Source of the DNA: an uncultured Bacteroidota bacterium
GTDB taxonomy: Bacteria > Bacteroidota > Bacteroidia > Chitinophagales > Chitinophagaceae
Reading direction: 5' to 3'
Assembly: GCA_903904855.1 (NCBI GenBank)
Contig: CAIVEH010000253.1
Span: forward strand, 1-33,664
Length of the DNA stretch: 33,664 nt
Positions 18,154 to 26,363 of the stretch are shown one piece after another. The position numbers and the translations under genes were made by a program. Below the pieces are notes generated by a model. The model searched no databases. It was not told where the DNA came from and saw only the letters and a program-made list of their open reading frames with translations. Position 1 is the stretch's first letter, and every line of letters begins with the position of its first letter.

Positions 18154-19176
18154 TTAAAATTTCTTTATGAACCTGGGTGTCAGGAATTTTGAATTGTCTT
18201 TTACAATATCGTATCCTACCACAATTTCGTGAGTGCCGCCGCTGTAGCCATTGAGCCCGGAAATAAGGTAGTCGTAGGCATAGCCCACATTGATCCGCTC
18301 AGTAGCCTGGATATGCACTATCCCTTCAACCGACTTATCGGTACGGTAGGTAACACCTAGCAGGAAGCGGTCCATATAAATAGCAGAGACATTGAAGTCG
18401 CAGTTGATGGGCAGGGTATATGCTGCCTCGCTGGCATACCGTAATAATAGTTGCGGTAGTACTTTTACGGTTTCATTTACGTCGAAAATATGACCTCCTC
18501 CCAGGTATAATCCCCGGGTCTGCCGGGCTATATTATTATGTATGTTATCGTGTTTTTTGTCGTAGGCATCCTGCAGCATATTGGGTACAGAAAAGCTTAA
18601 GTAGGATTTGTCATCATAGCAATATACCCCTGCTCCGAAATTAGGCAGGATATTATTTTTTACATTGCCAACAAAATTGGGGTCATTGGGCTGGTAAAGA
18701 TGCAGATCACTATATTTGGCGCTATATAAATCGGCTCCTGCGCTCAGACCCATGGATACAATGAAGCCCTTGAATTTAATTCGGTATGCATAATAGGCTT
18801 TAAAGTTGGTGTTGGTTTCCACGCCTAGAGTTTCATTGGTGAGGCTGAATCCAGTTGCTACTTTTCGGAAAGTTTTCATGTAGCTGCCCACTGGTGCATC
18901 TATTGAGATATTCGCTGTTTTGGGAGCCCCGTTTATAGCATTCCACTGGTCGCGGTAATCGGCATTTACTGATGTTACATCCCTGCTGCCTGCATAGGCC
19001 GGATTATAAAGCAGTTTATTGTACATAAACATTGTGTAGTGCTGGTCGCTTTGGGCGGTTGAGGGAATTGTTGCAACTGTTATTAACAATAATATAGTGA
19101 TCCACATGTTTAGATTTGACAACTTTTTAAAAGTTGTCAAATCTTTTTCTAAGTATTTCCTGTTCATAAAATTCAT
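18154..19176 (-). CDS. PorP/SprF family type IX secretion membrane protein
   Basis: SprF/PorP proteins are outer-membrane beta-barrels needed for secreting or attaching partner proteins with type B C-terminal domains. The 340-residue product has the family start DQHYTMFMYNKLLYNPAYAGSRD after a signal peptide, amphipathic beta strands throughout, and the ending GGTHEIVVGYDI typical of the group. Possible starts are ATG 19176, 19167 and 19107. The first two keep a basic n-region (MNRKYLEK) before the hydrophobic core MWITILLLITVAT. A 33-bp palindrome codes for 11 residues (about KDLTTFKKLSN) between these two parts. It lies one base after the stop of the adhesin gene and 20 bp before the OmpA gene, so all three are surely co-transcribed. 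Confidence 0.92.
   Translation of the reverse strand: MNFMNRKYLEKDLTTFKKLSNLNMWITILLLITVATIPSTAQSDQHYTMFMYNKLLYNPAYAGSRDVTSVNADYRDQWNAINGAPKTANISIDAPVGSYMKTFRKVATGFSLTNETLGVETNTNFKAYYAYRIKFKGFIVSMGLSAGADLYSAKYSDLHLYQPNDPNFVGNVKNNILPNFGAGVYCYDDKSYLSFSVPNMLQDAYDKKHDNIHNNIARQTRGLYLGGGHIFDVNETVKVLPQLLLRYASEAAYTLPINCDFNVSAIYMDRFLLGVTYRTDKSVEGIVHIQATERINVGYAYDYLISGLNGYSGGTHEIVVGYDIVKDNSKFLTPRFIKKF
19112..19144. repeat. 33-bp perfect palindrome, copy 2, inside the PorP/SprF-like gene
   Basis: Arms AGATTTGACAACTTTT and complement flank a single T, as in the copy at 14531-14563 but with a G-C pair replacing T-A. It lies in the 5' part of the PorP/SprF-like reading frame. Because it is exactly 11 codons long, removing it leaves the frame intact and joins MNFMNRKYLEK directly to NMWITILLLITV, a normal signal peptide. 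This is the pattern expected from an in-frame insertion. Confidence 0.85.
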
Positions 19177-19177
19177 T

Positions 19178-22100
19178 TTATCGTTTTATCATCAAATATC
19201 CCGTAAAACTCTCTTTCCCATCTGGTGCATTATTTGTATTCAGTTTCACGAGGTAGTAGTAAGTGCCATCGGGTAGTTCGCCTTTTTTGCCCTTACCTGC
19301 AAAGTCGTTTTTATAGTTGGTAGTTGAGAATACTTCATCACCCCATTTATCGAATAGCTGAACGGTATTTGTAGGGAACAACTCAAGGCCCAAAATGTAC
19401 CATGTATCGTTGATGCCATCACCATTTGGGGATATGGCATCGTAAATGACGATGTGGCTGCAGGTGTCGGGAACAGTGAATGTCATCAATTTGGAACAAC
19501 CATTGATATCGGTAATTGTCAGCTCATAATTGCCGTTGAGCAATCCGGAGATGCTGCTGCCGGTTTGTTTATTATTCCAAAGATAACTGTATGGTGGAGT
19601 TCCTCCTTTTACGGTTGCTACTATGCTGCCCTTACCGCTCCGGCAGGTGTCTTCTGTAATGTCAGCAGTTATCTGTAGTGTATCAGGCTGGGTGATTACA
19701 ATTTTTTCATTCACAATACAATCGGTAGCTTTTTCCGTTACTACCAGCGAATACGACCCTGTATCCAACCCGGTTATAAAACTGTCAGAGCTTCCTGTCG
19801 ACCACCTGTACTCGAACGGAGGATTGCCTCCTGCAATTATTACCGAAATTCTACCGTTGCTGTCATTATAGCATTTTACATCGCTGATGATGTTGGTAAC
19901 GGTAAAATCAATATTAATCACATCCAATGGGAACGTGGTTGTACTGAAACAGCCAAATGCAGTGGGCGCTGATGTGTAAGTAATTATAGTTGTTCCGATG
20001 GCAATGGCTTTAACAACTCCGGTAATGCTGTCAACAGTTGCGATAGCAGTATCTCCGCTGCTCCACCTGCCATCTGGGATACTATCAGTAAGTGTTATTA
20101 TAGCTCCCGGGCAAACCCTGTTCTGGCCTGAAACCGTACCCGGATTCGGTAGCGGATAAATACTGATAATTTTCATTGCCGATGAATCGCAGTGGCCATT
20201 TGCCACAGTATAGAATACGGTATCCGCACTGGCAGTGATACCTTTTACAACACCTGTTGAGGTTATTGTCGCGCTGCCGTTACCAATGCTCCAGGTACCA
20301 CCTGCCACAGTATCTGCCAGCTGAATCGTATCACCAGCGCAAACACCAATTTTACCCGTTATTATTCCCGGGTTAGGGTAGGGGGTTACAGTGACTGATG
20401 CAGTGGCCCTGCAACCATTGGCCAGGCCATAAGTAATTATAGCGCTGCCGCCGGTTAAACCCATAACTATCCCTGAGCTGCTACCTACTGAGGCAATGAT
20501 GGGGTGGTCGCTTGTCCAGATTCCTCCGGGAGTAAGATCACTAAGGTGTGTGGTAGCGCCCGTGCAAATTATCGAATCGGGACTGATGGTTATATCCGGA
20601 ATGGTTATTGCAATTACAGAATCTGTATCTATCACACTACAACCCCATCCATCAGTTACCTGGAGTGTAACAGTATAGGTGCCGGCAGTACTGAAAAGAG
20701 CATAAGCCGTATCTGTTGAGTCGGCAGTACCATTAAAGTTCCAGTGCCATTTGGTAATATCCGACCAATAGCTATGCGATGTATCTGCCAGCAGCATGGT
20801 ATTATTGATACATACCGGATTTGGGGTAGCGGTAAATCCTTTTGCAATGCCATCTGCCCTGATAGGCAAAACACCAAGGCTGGTATCCACACAGCCGGTA
20901 GATGCTACATTTAAAATCAGTTTCGGAATAAATGAACCTGGATACTGGTAGGTATGGCTGATTACAGAATCTGTAATCGGCCCCGAAACAATAATGCCAT
21001 CCGAGAAGTCCCAGGTGATGTTGGTTAAACCTGCAACTTCGCTGAGACTGGCATTGAATGATACCGTCAGTGGTACACAGCCCGAATCTATATTGTAAAC
21101 GAAAGCGCCTGAATAACCATATATTTTTACGTGTCTCGATGCTGCAGTATCCTTACAACCCACAGAGTTGGTAACTATGAGCCGCACCGTGTCATAACCC
21201 GGCACAGTATATATAGTAGTGGGGTTGATAGCTACCGAACTGTCGCCATTGCCAAACAGCCATTTATTACTTATACCACCTGTACTTGCATTGGTGAAAT
21301 GCACGGTAAATGGCGGGCAAAAAGCAAGAGAATCACTTTCGGTAAACGCAGCGAATGGCCGTGATATCCTGATATAGTTGGGCATTGTGGCAGTATCTGT
21401 GCAGCCGTGAGCATCAGTTACAATCAGGCGCACTGTAAAAGTGCCGCTGTCGGTATAGGCATGGCTGGGGTTCTTGAGGGTAGATGTGCCGCCATCGCCA
21501 AAAAGCCATAACCAGGTAACACTGGGGTAGGAATAGCAGGAAAAACCTATAGGTATAAATGCGCACGAGGATGTGGTGGATGCTATAAATGAACATATAG
21601 GATGGTAAACATTGGCCAGTGAGCGGACAATAGTATCCTTGCAGCCAATATTATCGGTTACTATTTCGGTAGTTGTATAGGAACCGGTGGCTGTATAAAT
21701 ATGTGTAACTGAGGGTGAAGTGGTTGATACAACGCTTGTAGTATCTCCGAATGCCCAGGTAAAATGTTGCATAAATGTACCGGGCACATCCGTGCTGGCA
21801 TCTGAAAACGTAGCCCCGAGAGGTAAGCAGATACTTGCCGGTGTTACTGTGAAATTGGCTACAGGCTTGGCTACAAGTATATAATTTACCCTTTTAACTG
21901 TATCCGGGCAATTGTTTGCATCAAGTACTACAAGCATTACTGTATGGTAGCCTGTAGTATGAAATGTATCTATAAAATTGTAGTTATTGTAATCTATTGA
22001 AGCGCCGTCGGCAAACCATTGATAATGTGATGCATAACCACTTAAAACCGAAGAATGAAAAATTACATACTCATCGCGGCATATTGCAGTATCGGGTGTT

Positions 22101-24220
22101 GAGAAGGCCATTACCGGCCGGGAAAGATCAACGCTGAATTTAGAAGTATCTCTGCAGCCGCTCCGAATATTGTAGTCGGTAAAAATAACACTATAGGTTC
22201 CGGAGGTAGAATATAAATGTATCGGGTTCCGGCTGGTATCAGTTGTTCCATCTCCGAAAAACCAGATCCGCCGGTCATCGCCAAATGATCTGTCCGAAAA
22301 AAAGACTGAGTTGGCTGGTACACAGTTTATACTAGGGTAAACCATAGCATTGGGTGAATCAATCAAAACATAATCATTCCGTATAAAAGTATCGGGGCAG
22401 CCATAATTATAAGCTATCAATGTATCAGAGAATAACCCGGGTATTAAATAATGGTAAGATAAGGTATCAGTTGTAGTGGTCGGATTTAAACCAAAATCAC
22501 CTTGTCCCATCATCCAGTAATAATACTGCGGATCACCCGAAATTGTAGTGGCAATAAAAGTTATATGGTTGGTATCCTGGCAGGAATGCAATGGGCTGGC
22601 TGTAAATGTTACAACTGGTTTTATGCCTGCGTATTCACTGTCATGGCATATAAAAGTGCAGCCATTGGAGGAGTGTAAGGTTAGGGTAATTTTAAATCCT
22701 CCCTGAGCGGTGTATGTATGAACCGGAGTTGCTAATGTGCTTAACGGGGAGCCATCGCCAAAATTCCAGGAATAGGTAAAAGTAGCGGGATAGGGATGGG
22801 CAATTGGTGGCGGAAAAGGTGGTGGAGTAGTTGAATTGATCTCTGCACTGAAATTAACTGTATAAGGAACGCAACTACCAGCCGGAGGTGGAAAGGAGTG
22901 AATAATACCATAAAATGCATTATATACTGAATAGGTATCTACCACTGTATCCCTGCACCCTAAATCGGTGGTGCTGATCATCGTTATGATATACATAGAA
23001 TCATGCACATAATTATGTGGCGTGGTTATCCCCGACCCGGTATGCCCATCTCCGAAATCCCAGAATACAGTAGAGTTGGGTATTACTGTAGATGTAAAAA
23101 TAGAGGTCTCCGGTGAGGGGCAGGGTATTGCAGGAGTAATTGTAAAGGTGGATGCAGGTGCCTGTATATATATGGGCCGCTTTGCTGTGTCGTAGCAATA
23201 ACCATTATAGGTAATAAGTCTTACAGTGTCGCTGCCTCTTGTATGATATGTCTGATGCCCGGTGATGTTGGTGTCCATAGATCCGTTTCCATACAGCCAC
23301 TGCTTGGAGAGATAGGGGCTGCTGGTATTGATAAATGTAACCGGTGAATTAATACATACCGAATCCGGACTGGTAAAGGAGGCTATCAGGTGCATTACAT
23401 TGATGTAGCCTGTCAGCGTATTGCTGTCCTCACAACCATGGATATCGGTTACCATCAGCTGAACATTATAAGTACCAAGTGCAGTATAAGAATGAACAGG
23501 GTTGGGCGAAGAAGAGTTAGGACTGCCATCGCCAAACTTCCAGCGGTAAGTAAAGGGCCCCGCACCGGTAACGGCATTACTGAAAATGGCATTTACTGCT
23601 GGGTTGCAGATATGGGTTTTTGCCGCTGAGAAAACTGGTACCGGCGGATTCCGCACATGCAGAAAGCCCGGCTTGGTAAGTATAGATGGGCAGCCATCTG
23701 AGTTGGTTGCTTCCAGTGTAATATTGAAATAACCCGGGTATGAAAAGGCATGTGCAACACTTGCTAATGTGCTGGTATACCCATCGCCAAACGACCATAA
23801 GTAAGTTACTGGTCCGGGTACCCCGGCCACAGTTGTACTGGTAAATGTTTCAGGCGCTCCGGGGCATATCAACGTATCTGACTCAGTAAAGTTCACTACT
23901 GGCGAAGGGAAAACAGTAATGATATGTGATACAGTACTGGAGGCTGCGCCATTGGTGGCTGTAAGCGTTACAGTATAAGTGCCGGCTGATATATAACTGG
24001 TGCCGGGGTTGGTAAGTGTAATGATACCGGTGCCATTATCCAGATTCCAGGCATAGGTAGTTCCGGTGGCCGGGGTGGTTGTGTTGGTAAATGCTACCAC
24101 AAGTGGCTGGCAACCGCTGCTGGGAGAGGCAGTAAATCCAGCCGTTACCTGTCCTTTCGCAGATAACCCGGATAAGGCAAGGAATAGAATTGTAAAAATT
24201 GATCGGGTAAATAGTTGCAT
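19178..24220 (-). CDS. SprB-like giant cell-surface adhesin: 14 PKD repeats, Big2-like repeats, SprB repeats, gliding-type (type B) C-terminal domain
   Basis: 1680 residues. A signal peptide (1-23, ending AKG-Q) is followed by 14 PKD-like domains (about 24-1200). Their W-x-FGDG turns are mostly intact, with variants such as WLYGNG and YQWFADG. Three Big2-like units follow (about 1205-1435; LSDLTPGGIWTSDHP, LADTVAGGTWS, LTDSIPDGRWSSGD), then two SprB repeats (about 1440-1590; VIIAGGNPPFEYRWSTGSS and VKGGTPPYSYLWNN). The last 85 residues are the gliding-motility-associated type B domain (ISPNGDGINDTWYI, QLFDKWGDEVF, LPDGTYYYLV). It should cross the outer membrane through T9SS and be displayed with help of the following PorP/SprF-like protein. 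Likely roles are adhesion or gliding. The Big2-like units resemble those of the other giant protein at 135-6371, which ends in a type A signal instead. Confidence 0.94.
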   Translation of the reverse strand: MQLFTRSIFTILFLALSGLSAKGQVTAGFTASPSSGCQPLVVAFTNTTTPATGTTYAWNLDNGTGIITLTNPGTSYISAGTYTVTLTATNGAASSTVSHIITVFPSPVVNFTESDTLICPGAPETFTSTTVAGVPGPVTYLWSFGDGYTSTLASVAHAFSYPGYFNITLEATNSDGCPSILTKPGFLHVRNPPVPVFSAAKTHICNPAVNAIFSNAVTGAGPFTYRWKFGDGSPNSSSPNPVHSYTALGTYNVQLMVTDIHGCEDSNTLTGYINVMHLIASFTSPDSVCINSPVTFINTSSPYLSKQWLYGNGSMDTNITGHQTYHTRGSDTVRLITYNGYCYDTAKRPIYIQAPASTFTITPAIPCPSPETSIFTSTVIPNSTVFWDFGDGHTGSGITTPHNYVHDSMYIITMISTTDLGCRDTVVDTYSVYNAFYGIIHSFPPPAGSCVPYTVNFSAEINSTTPPPFPPPIAHPYPATFTYSWNFGDGSPLSTLATPVHTYTAQGGFKITLTLHSSNGCTFICHDSEYAGIKPVVTFTASPLHSCQDTNHITFIATTISGDPQYYYWMMGQGDFGLNPTTTTDTLSYHYLIPGLFSDTLIAYNYGCPDTFIRNDYVLIDSPNAMVYPSINCVPANSVFFSDRSFGDDRRIWFFGDGTTDTSRNPIHLYSTSGTYSVIFTDYNIRSGCRDTSKFSVDLSRPVMAFSTPDTAICRDEYVIFHSSVLSGYASHYQWFADGASIDYNNYNFIDTFHTTGYHTVMLVVLDANNCPDTVKRVNYILVAKPVANFTVTPASICLPLGATFSDASTDVPGTFMQHFTWAFGDTTSVVSTTSPSVTHIYTATGSYTTTEIVTDNIGCKDTIVRSLANVYHPICSFIASTTSSCAFIPIGFSCYSYPSVTWLWLFGDGGTSTLKNPSHAYTDSGTFTVRLIVTDAHGCTDTATMPNYIRISRPFAAFTESDSLAFCPPFTVHFTNASTGGISNKWLFGNGDSSVAINPTTIYTVPGYDTVRLIVTNSVGCKDTAASRHVKIYGYSGAFVYNIDSGCVPLTVSFNASLSEVAGLTNITWDFSDGIIVSGPITDSVISHTYQYPGSFIPKLILNVASTGCVDTSLGVLPIRADGIAKGFTATPNPVCINNTMLLADTSHSYWSDITKWHWNFNGTADSTDTAYALFSTAGTYTVTLQVTDGWGCSVIDTDSVIAITIPDITISPDSIICTGATTHLSDLTPGGIWTSDHPIIASVGSSSGIVMGLTGGSAIITYGLANGCRATASVTVTPYPNPGIITGKIGVCAGDTIQLADTVAGGTWSIGNGSATITSTGVVKGITASADTVFYTVANGHCDSSAMKIISIYPLPNPGTVSGQNRVCPGAIITLTDSIPDGRWSSGDTAIATVDSITGVVKAIAIGTTIITYTSAPTAFGCFSTTTFPLDVINIDFTVTNIISDVKCYNDSNGRISVIIAGGNPPFEYRWSTGSSDSFITGLDTGSYSLVVTEKATDCIVNEKIVITQPDTLQITADITEDTCRSGKGSIVATVKGGTPPYSYLWNNKQTGSSISGLLNGNYELTITDINGCSKLMTFTVPDTCSHIVIYDAISPNGDGINDTWYILGLELFPTNTVQLFDKWGDEVFSTTNYKNDFAGKGKKGELPDGTYYYLVKLNTNNAPDGKESFTGYLMIKR

Positions 24221-24465
24221 ATTGAATCAAATATTGTCAGACCCAATAACATCTCACTTTGCTATAAGTGCGAAAAATAAATATGCTATTAAGGTTTTTT
24301 AAAAGTTGACTAAAGATAAGTTATTCCTGATTTATTTTCCTATTGATAGTTAATAAGCAATGTGTTTTTATGTGAATCTTTTAAAAATAACCGGGAACAA
24401 AACTGAATTTATAATGAATTCCTTATTTTTATGCATCTGCTTACAAAATCAGGATATTAAACTGC

Positions 24466-24819
24466 ATGACAGGCTATAATCCCGGCTTACACATTTTAGC
24501 CACTTTTTCTTCTTCGCCGGAGCAACTTAATGATGCAGTGGCCTGCCGGACATTGTTCGATGGGCTTATAGGTCAGTTGGCGCTGCAGAAGGTGGGCGAG
24601 GTGTATCACAGTTTTCCGGGTGGCGGGTTTACAGCTGTTGTTTGCCTGACAGAGTCGCATGTATCTATTCATACCTGGCCCGAATTTAACCTGGCCACTT
24701 TCGATGTGTTTCTTTCCAACTTCAATAATAATAATACAGACAAGGTCAGGGAATTTTTTTCGGGAACAATACAGTTTTTTAATGCAACAGTGATTTCCAA
24801 ACAAGAAATATTCAGGTGA
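24466..24819 (+). CDS. speD: S-adenosylmethionine decarboxylase-like pyruvoyl proenzyme (substrate uncertain)
   Basis: A 117-residue class 1B AdoMetDC-family protein. These cleave themselves before a Ser that becomes the pyruvoyl cofactor; decarboxylated AdoMet then donates aminopropyl groups. The motif LTESHVSIHTWPE gives cleavage between E63 and S64, and H69 matches catalytic His68 of the Thermotoga enzyme. The position of catalytic Cys83 is Ser84 here (DVFLSNF), and the C-terminus is shorter than usual. Either the family branch tolerates Ser or the substrate has changed, since relatives of this fold have been reported to act on arginine or ornithine. It is the first gene of a six-gene operon (1 bp before the next gene) with an aminopropyltransferase, which favours a polyamine-type role. 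Confidence 0.82.
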   Translation: MTGYNPGLHILATFSSSPEQLNDAVACRTLFDGLIGQLALQKVGEVYHSFPGGGFTAVVCLTESHVSIHTWPEFNLATFDVFLSNFNNNNTDKVREFFSGTIQFFNATVISKQEIFR

Positions 24820-24820
24820 T

Positions 24821-26137
24821 ATGTATGAACTAAACAGCATCGGGACAAACCCGGCAGGAGCTAATATTACCTGCCCTCACTGCCATAATCAGTTCAGCTA
24901 CTATGACCGGAGAAAAAGCGCATTTTTCGGGTGCCGGCAATGCGGCACTTTATTTGAGCGGGGAAATGATGGCCCGGTTGAATTGCGCACATTCGATGAA
25001 GCCGACCGTGACCAGCCTCCATTATTCCCATTTGGAACCAAAGGTTTTGTCAATGGAAAAGAGTACACATTTGTGGGTTTTATCACCAAGAAGCAGGCCG
25101 AGGATGATGTATATTGGAATGAATATTTATTTTACGCTACTGGTGAAGAATACTACCTGATACTTTCGGAATACGACGGGCACTGGCTGATCGTTAACCG
25201 TAATCCAAATCAGCATATCGAAATCAGGGATTATACATCATCCAGGGATATAGCCTATGATGATGGTCGGCCCTATGAATTATACCTGTGTTATAAGTTC
25301 GTTGTGGTAGATGCTGGTGGCGAATTCGACTGGAATATTCTGGAGGATGAAGAACTGGTAACTTACGAATATGTTTCTGCCCCGGTTATACTGGTCAACG
25401 AACAACGTGATCATAAAAACAGTTGGTTTCATGCACGGTATATTTCTCCGGCAGAGATCATGAAGTTGTTCAATGTAAGCCCGGAATTGTTCCCCGACAG
25501 AACAGCTTTTAACCCTGCCACCTTTTATCCTGGCTGGAAACCTTTGATTAGATTTACCGGATTGCTGGTTGCTCTTTTGGTCTTGATTCATATTTTATTA
25601 TTTGTGGCCAAACCTGCCAGATCTGTTTATTCCGGATCATTTGGCTGTGAGCAGGATACTACATCGTGGGGTGCATGTAAACCCATAATAACCCCATCAT
25701 TTGCTATAAAAGGCCCAGCTCCTGTTTCAATCAACATGTCATCCAACCAGCTGGAGAACAATTGGATTGAACTGCCAATGGTGATGATAAATGATAACGA
25801 TGGCAAAGCCTGGGAGATCAATAAAACATTAGAATATTACCACGGCTATGACGATGGCGATAGCTGGAGCGAAGGCGGCAGGAGCCACAACGCTACTATA
25901 TCGCGTGTGCCTTCCGGTAATTATCACCTTAATATTTACCCGGCTACAGTACCGGCCCCCGATGCGGCAGGCCTTACTTTTGAAATCAATGTTACCCAAA
26001 ACATTTTCCTGACAGGTAACTTCTGGGTACTCTTCTTATTAATTACCATTTATCCACTGATACAATTCATTCGGAAATACAGTTTTGAAAACAGCAAATG
26101 GTTTGCTAAAGAATACGGTACGCTTAAAAAAGATTAA
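24821..26137 (+). CDS. DUF4178 protein with N-terminal zinc ribbon and two membrane helices
   Basis: 438 residues. An N-terminal zinc ribbon has C18-x2-C21 and C38-x2-C41 (CPHC, CRQC). A DUF4178-type beta-rich domain (about 58-210; GTKGFVNGKEYTFVGF, VYWNEYLFY, GHWLIVNR) comes next. A membrane helix at about 246-264, a roughly 120-residue domain predicted to lie outside the cytoplasm, and a second helix at about 400-420 follow. No enzymatic motif is seen. DUF4178 proteins are, from memory, often encoded beside AdoMet-decarboxylase and spermidine-synthase homologues in membrane-stress-type clusters, and this is such a case. A cytosolic scaffold or sensor holding the small decarboxylase at the membrane is a plausible inference. 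The stop overlaps the next start (TAATG). Confidence 0.8.
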   Translation: MYELNSIGTNPAGANITCPHCHNQFSYYDRRKSAFFGCRQCGTLFERGNDGPVELRTFDEADRDQPPLFPFGTKGFVNGKEYTFVGFITKKQAEDDVYWNEYLFYATGEEYYLILSEYDGHWLIVNRNPNQHIEIRDYTSSRDIAYDDGRPYELYLCYKFVVVDAGGEFDWNILEDEELVTYEYVSAPVILVNEQRDHKNSWFHARYISPAEIMKLFNVSPELFPDRTAFNPATFYPGWKPLIRFTGLLVALLVLIHILLFVAKPARSVYSGSFGCEQDTTSWGACKPIITPSFAIKGPAPVSINMSSNQLENNWIELPMVMINDNDGKAWEINKTLEYYHGYDDGDSWSEGGRSHNATISRVPSGNYHLNIYPATVPAPDAAGLTFEINVTQNIFLTGNFWVLFLLITIYPLIQFIRKYSFENSKWFAKEYGTLKKD

Positions 26138-26328
26138 TGGCTATGTTACAAGGATTTAATAATATAAAGTACTACCTGATCTGCATGTTGCTGGCATTTG
26201 GATTATATACTTACGGGGCTTTTGCCGGCATCTTTTTATTCGGTGATGATAATCTGAATACAGATGGACATGCCGTCAACTCAACAGGCGGGCATTATTA
26301 TGGTCATGGGTATTTTTTTCATAAATAA
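26137..26328 (+). CDS. Small membrane peptide of the polyamine-like operon
   Basis: 63 residues with one hydrophobic helix (about 12-35, YLICMLLAFGLYTYGAFAGI) and a short Gly/His/Tyr-rich tail (HAVNSTGGHYYGHGYFF). It is too short for family assignment. It is judged real because its ATG overlaps the preceding stop in a TAATG, it fills the gap in an otherwise tight operon, and the next gene begins 35 bp later. Accessory subunit of the neighbouring membrane enzymes is the simplest guess. Confidence 0.65.
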   Translation: MAMLQGFNNIKYYLICMLLAFGLYTYGAFAGIFLFGDDNLNTDGHAVNSTGGHYYGHGYFFHK

Positions 26329-26363
26329 CACTGCCATACAAAGCTGGTTGTACGCAATTAATC

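Noticed and set aside
24291-24320. Possible third copy of the 33-bp palindrome (TTTTTAAAAGTTG then ACTAAAG)
   Set aside because: Only the centre and part of one arm match and the opposite arm is absent, so it may be chance in A/T-rich DNA between the divergent operons.
24396-24440. Promoter for the polyamine-like operon (TATTTTTA at 24424-24431)
   Set aside because: The upstream partner (CTG at 24403) is a poor -33 match and the spacing is short; the region probably contains the promoter but its position is not supported.
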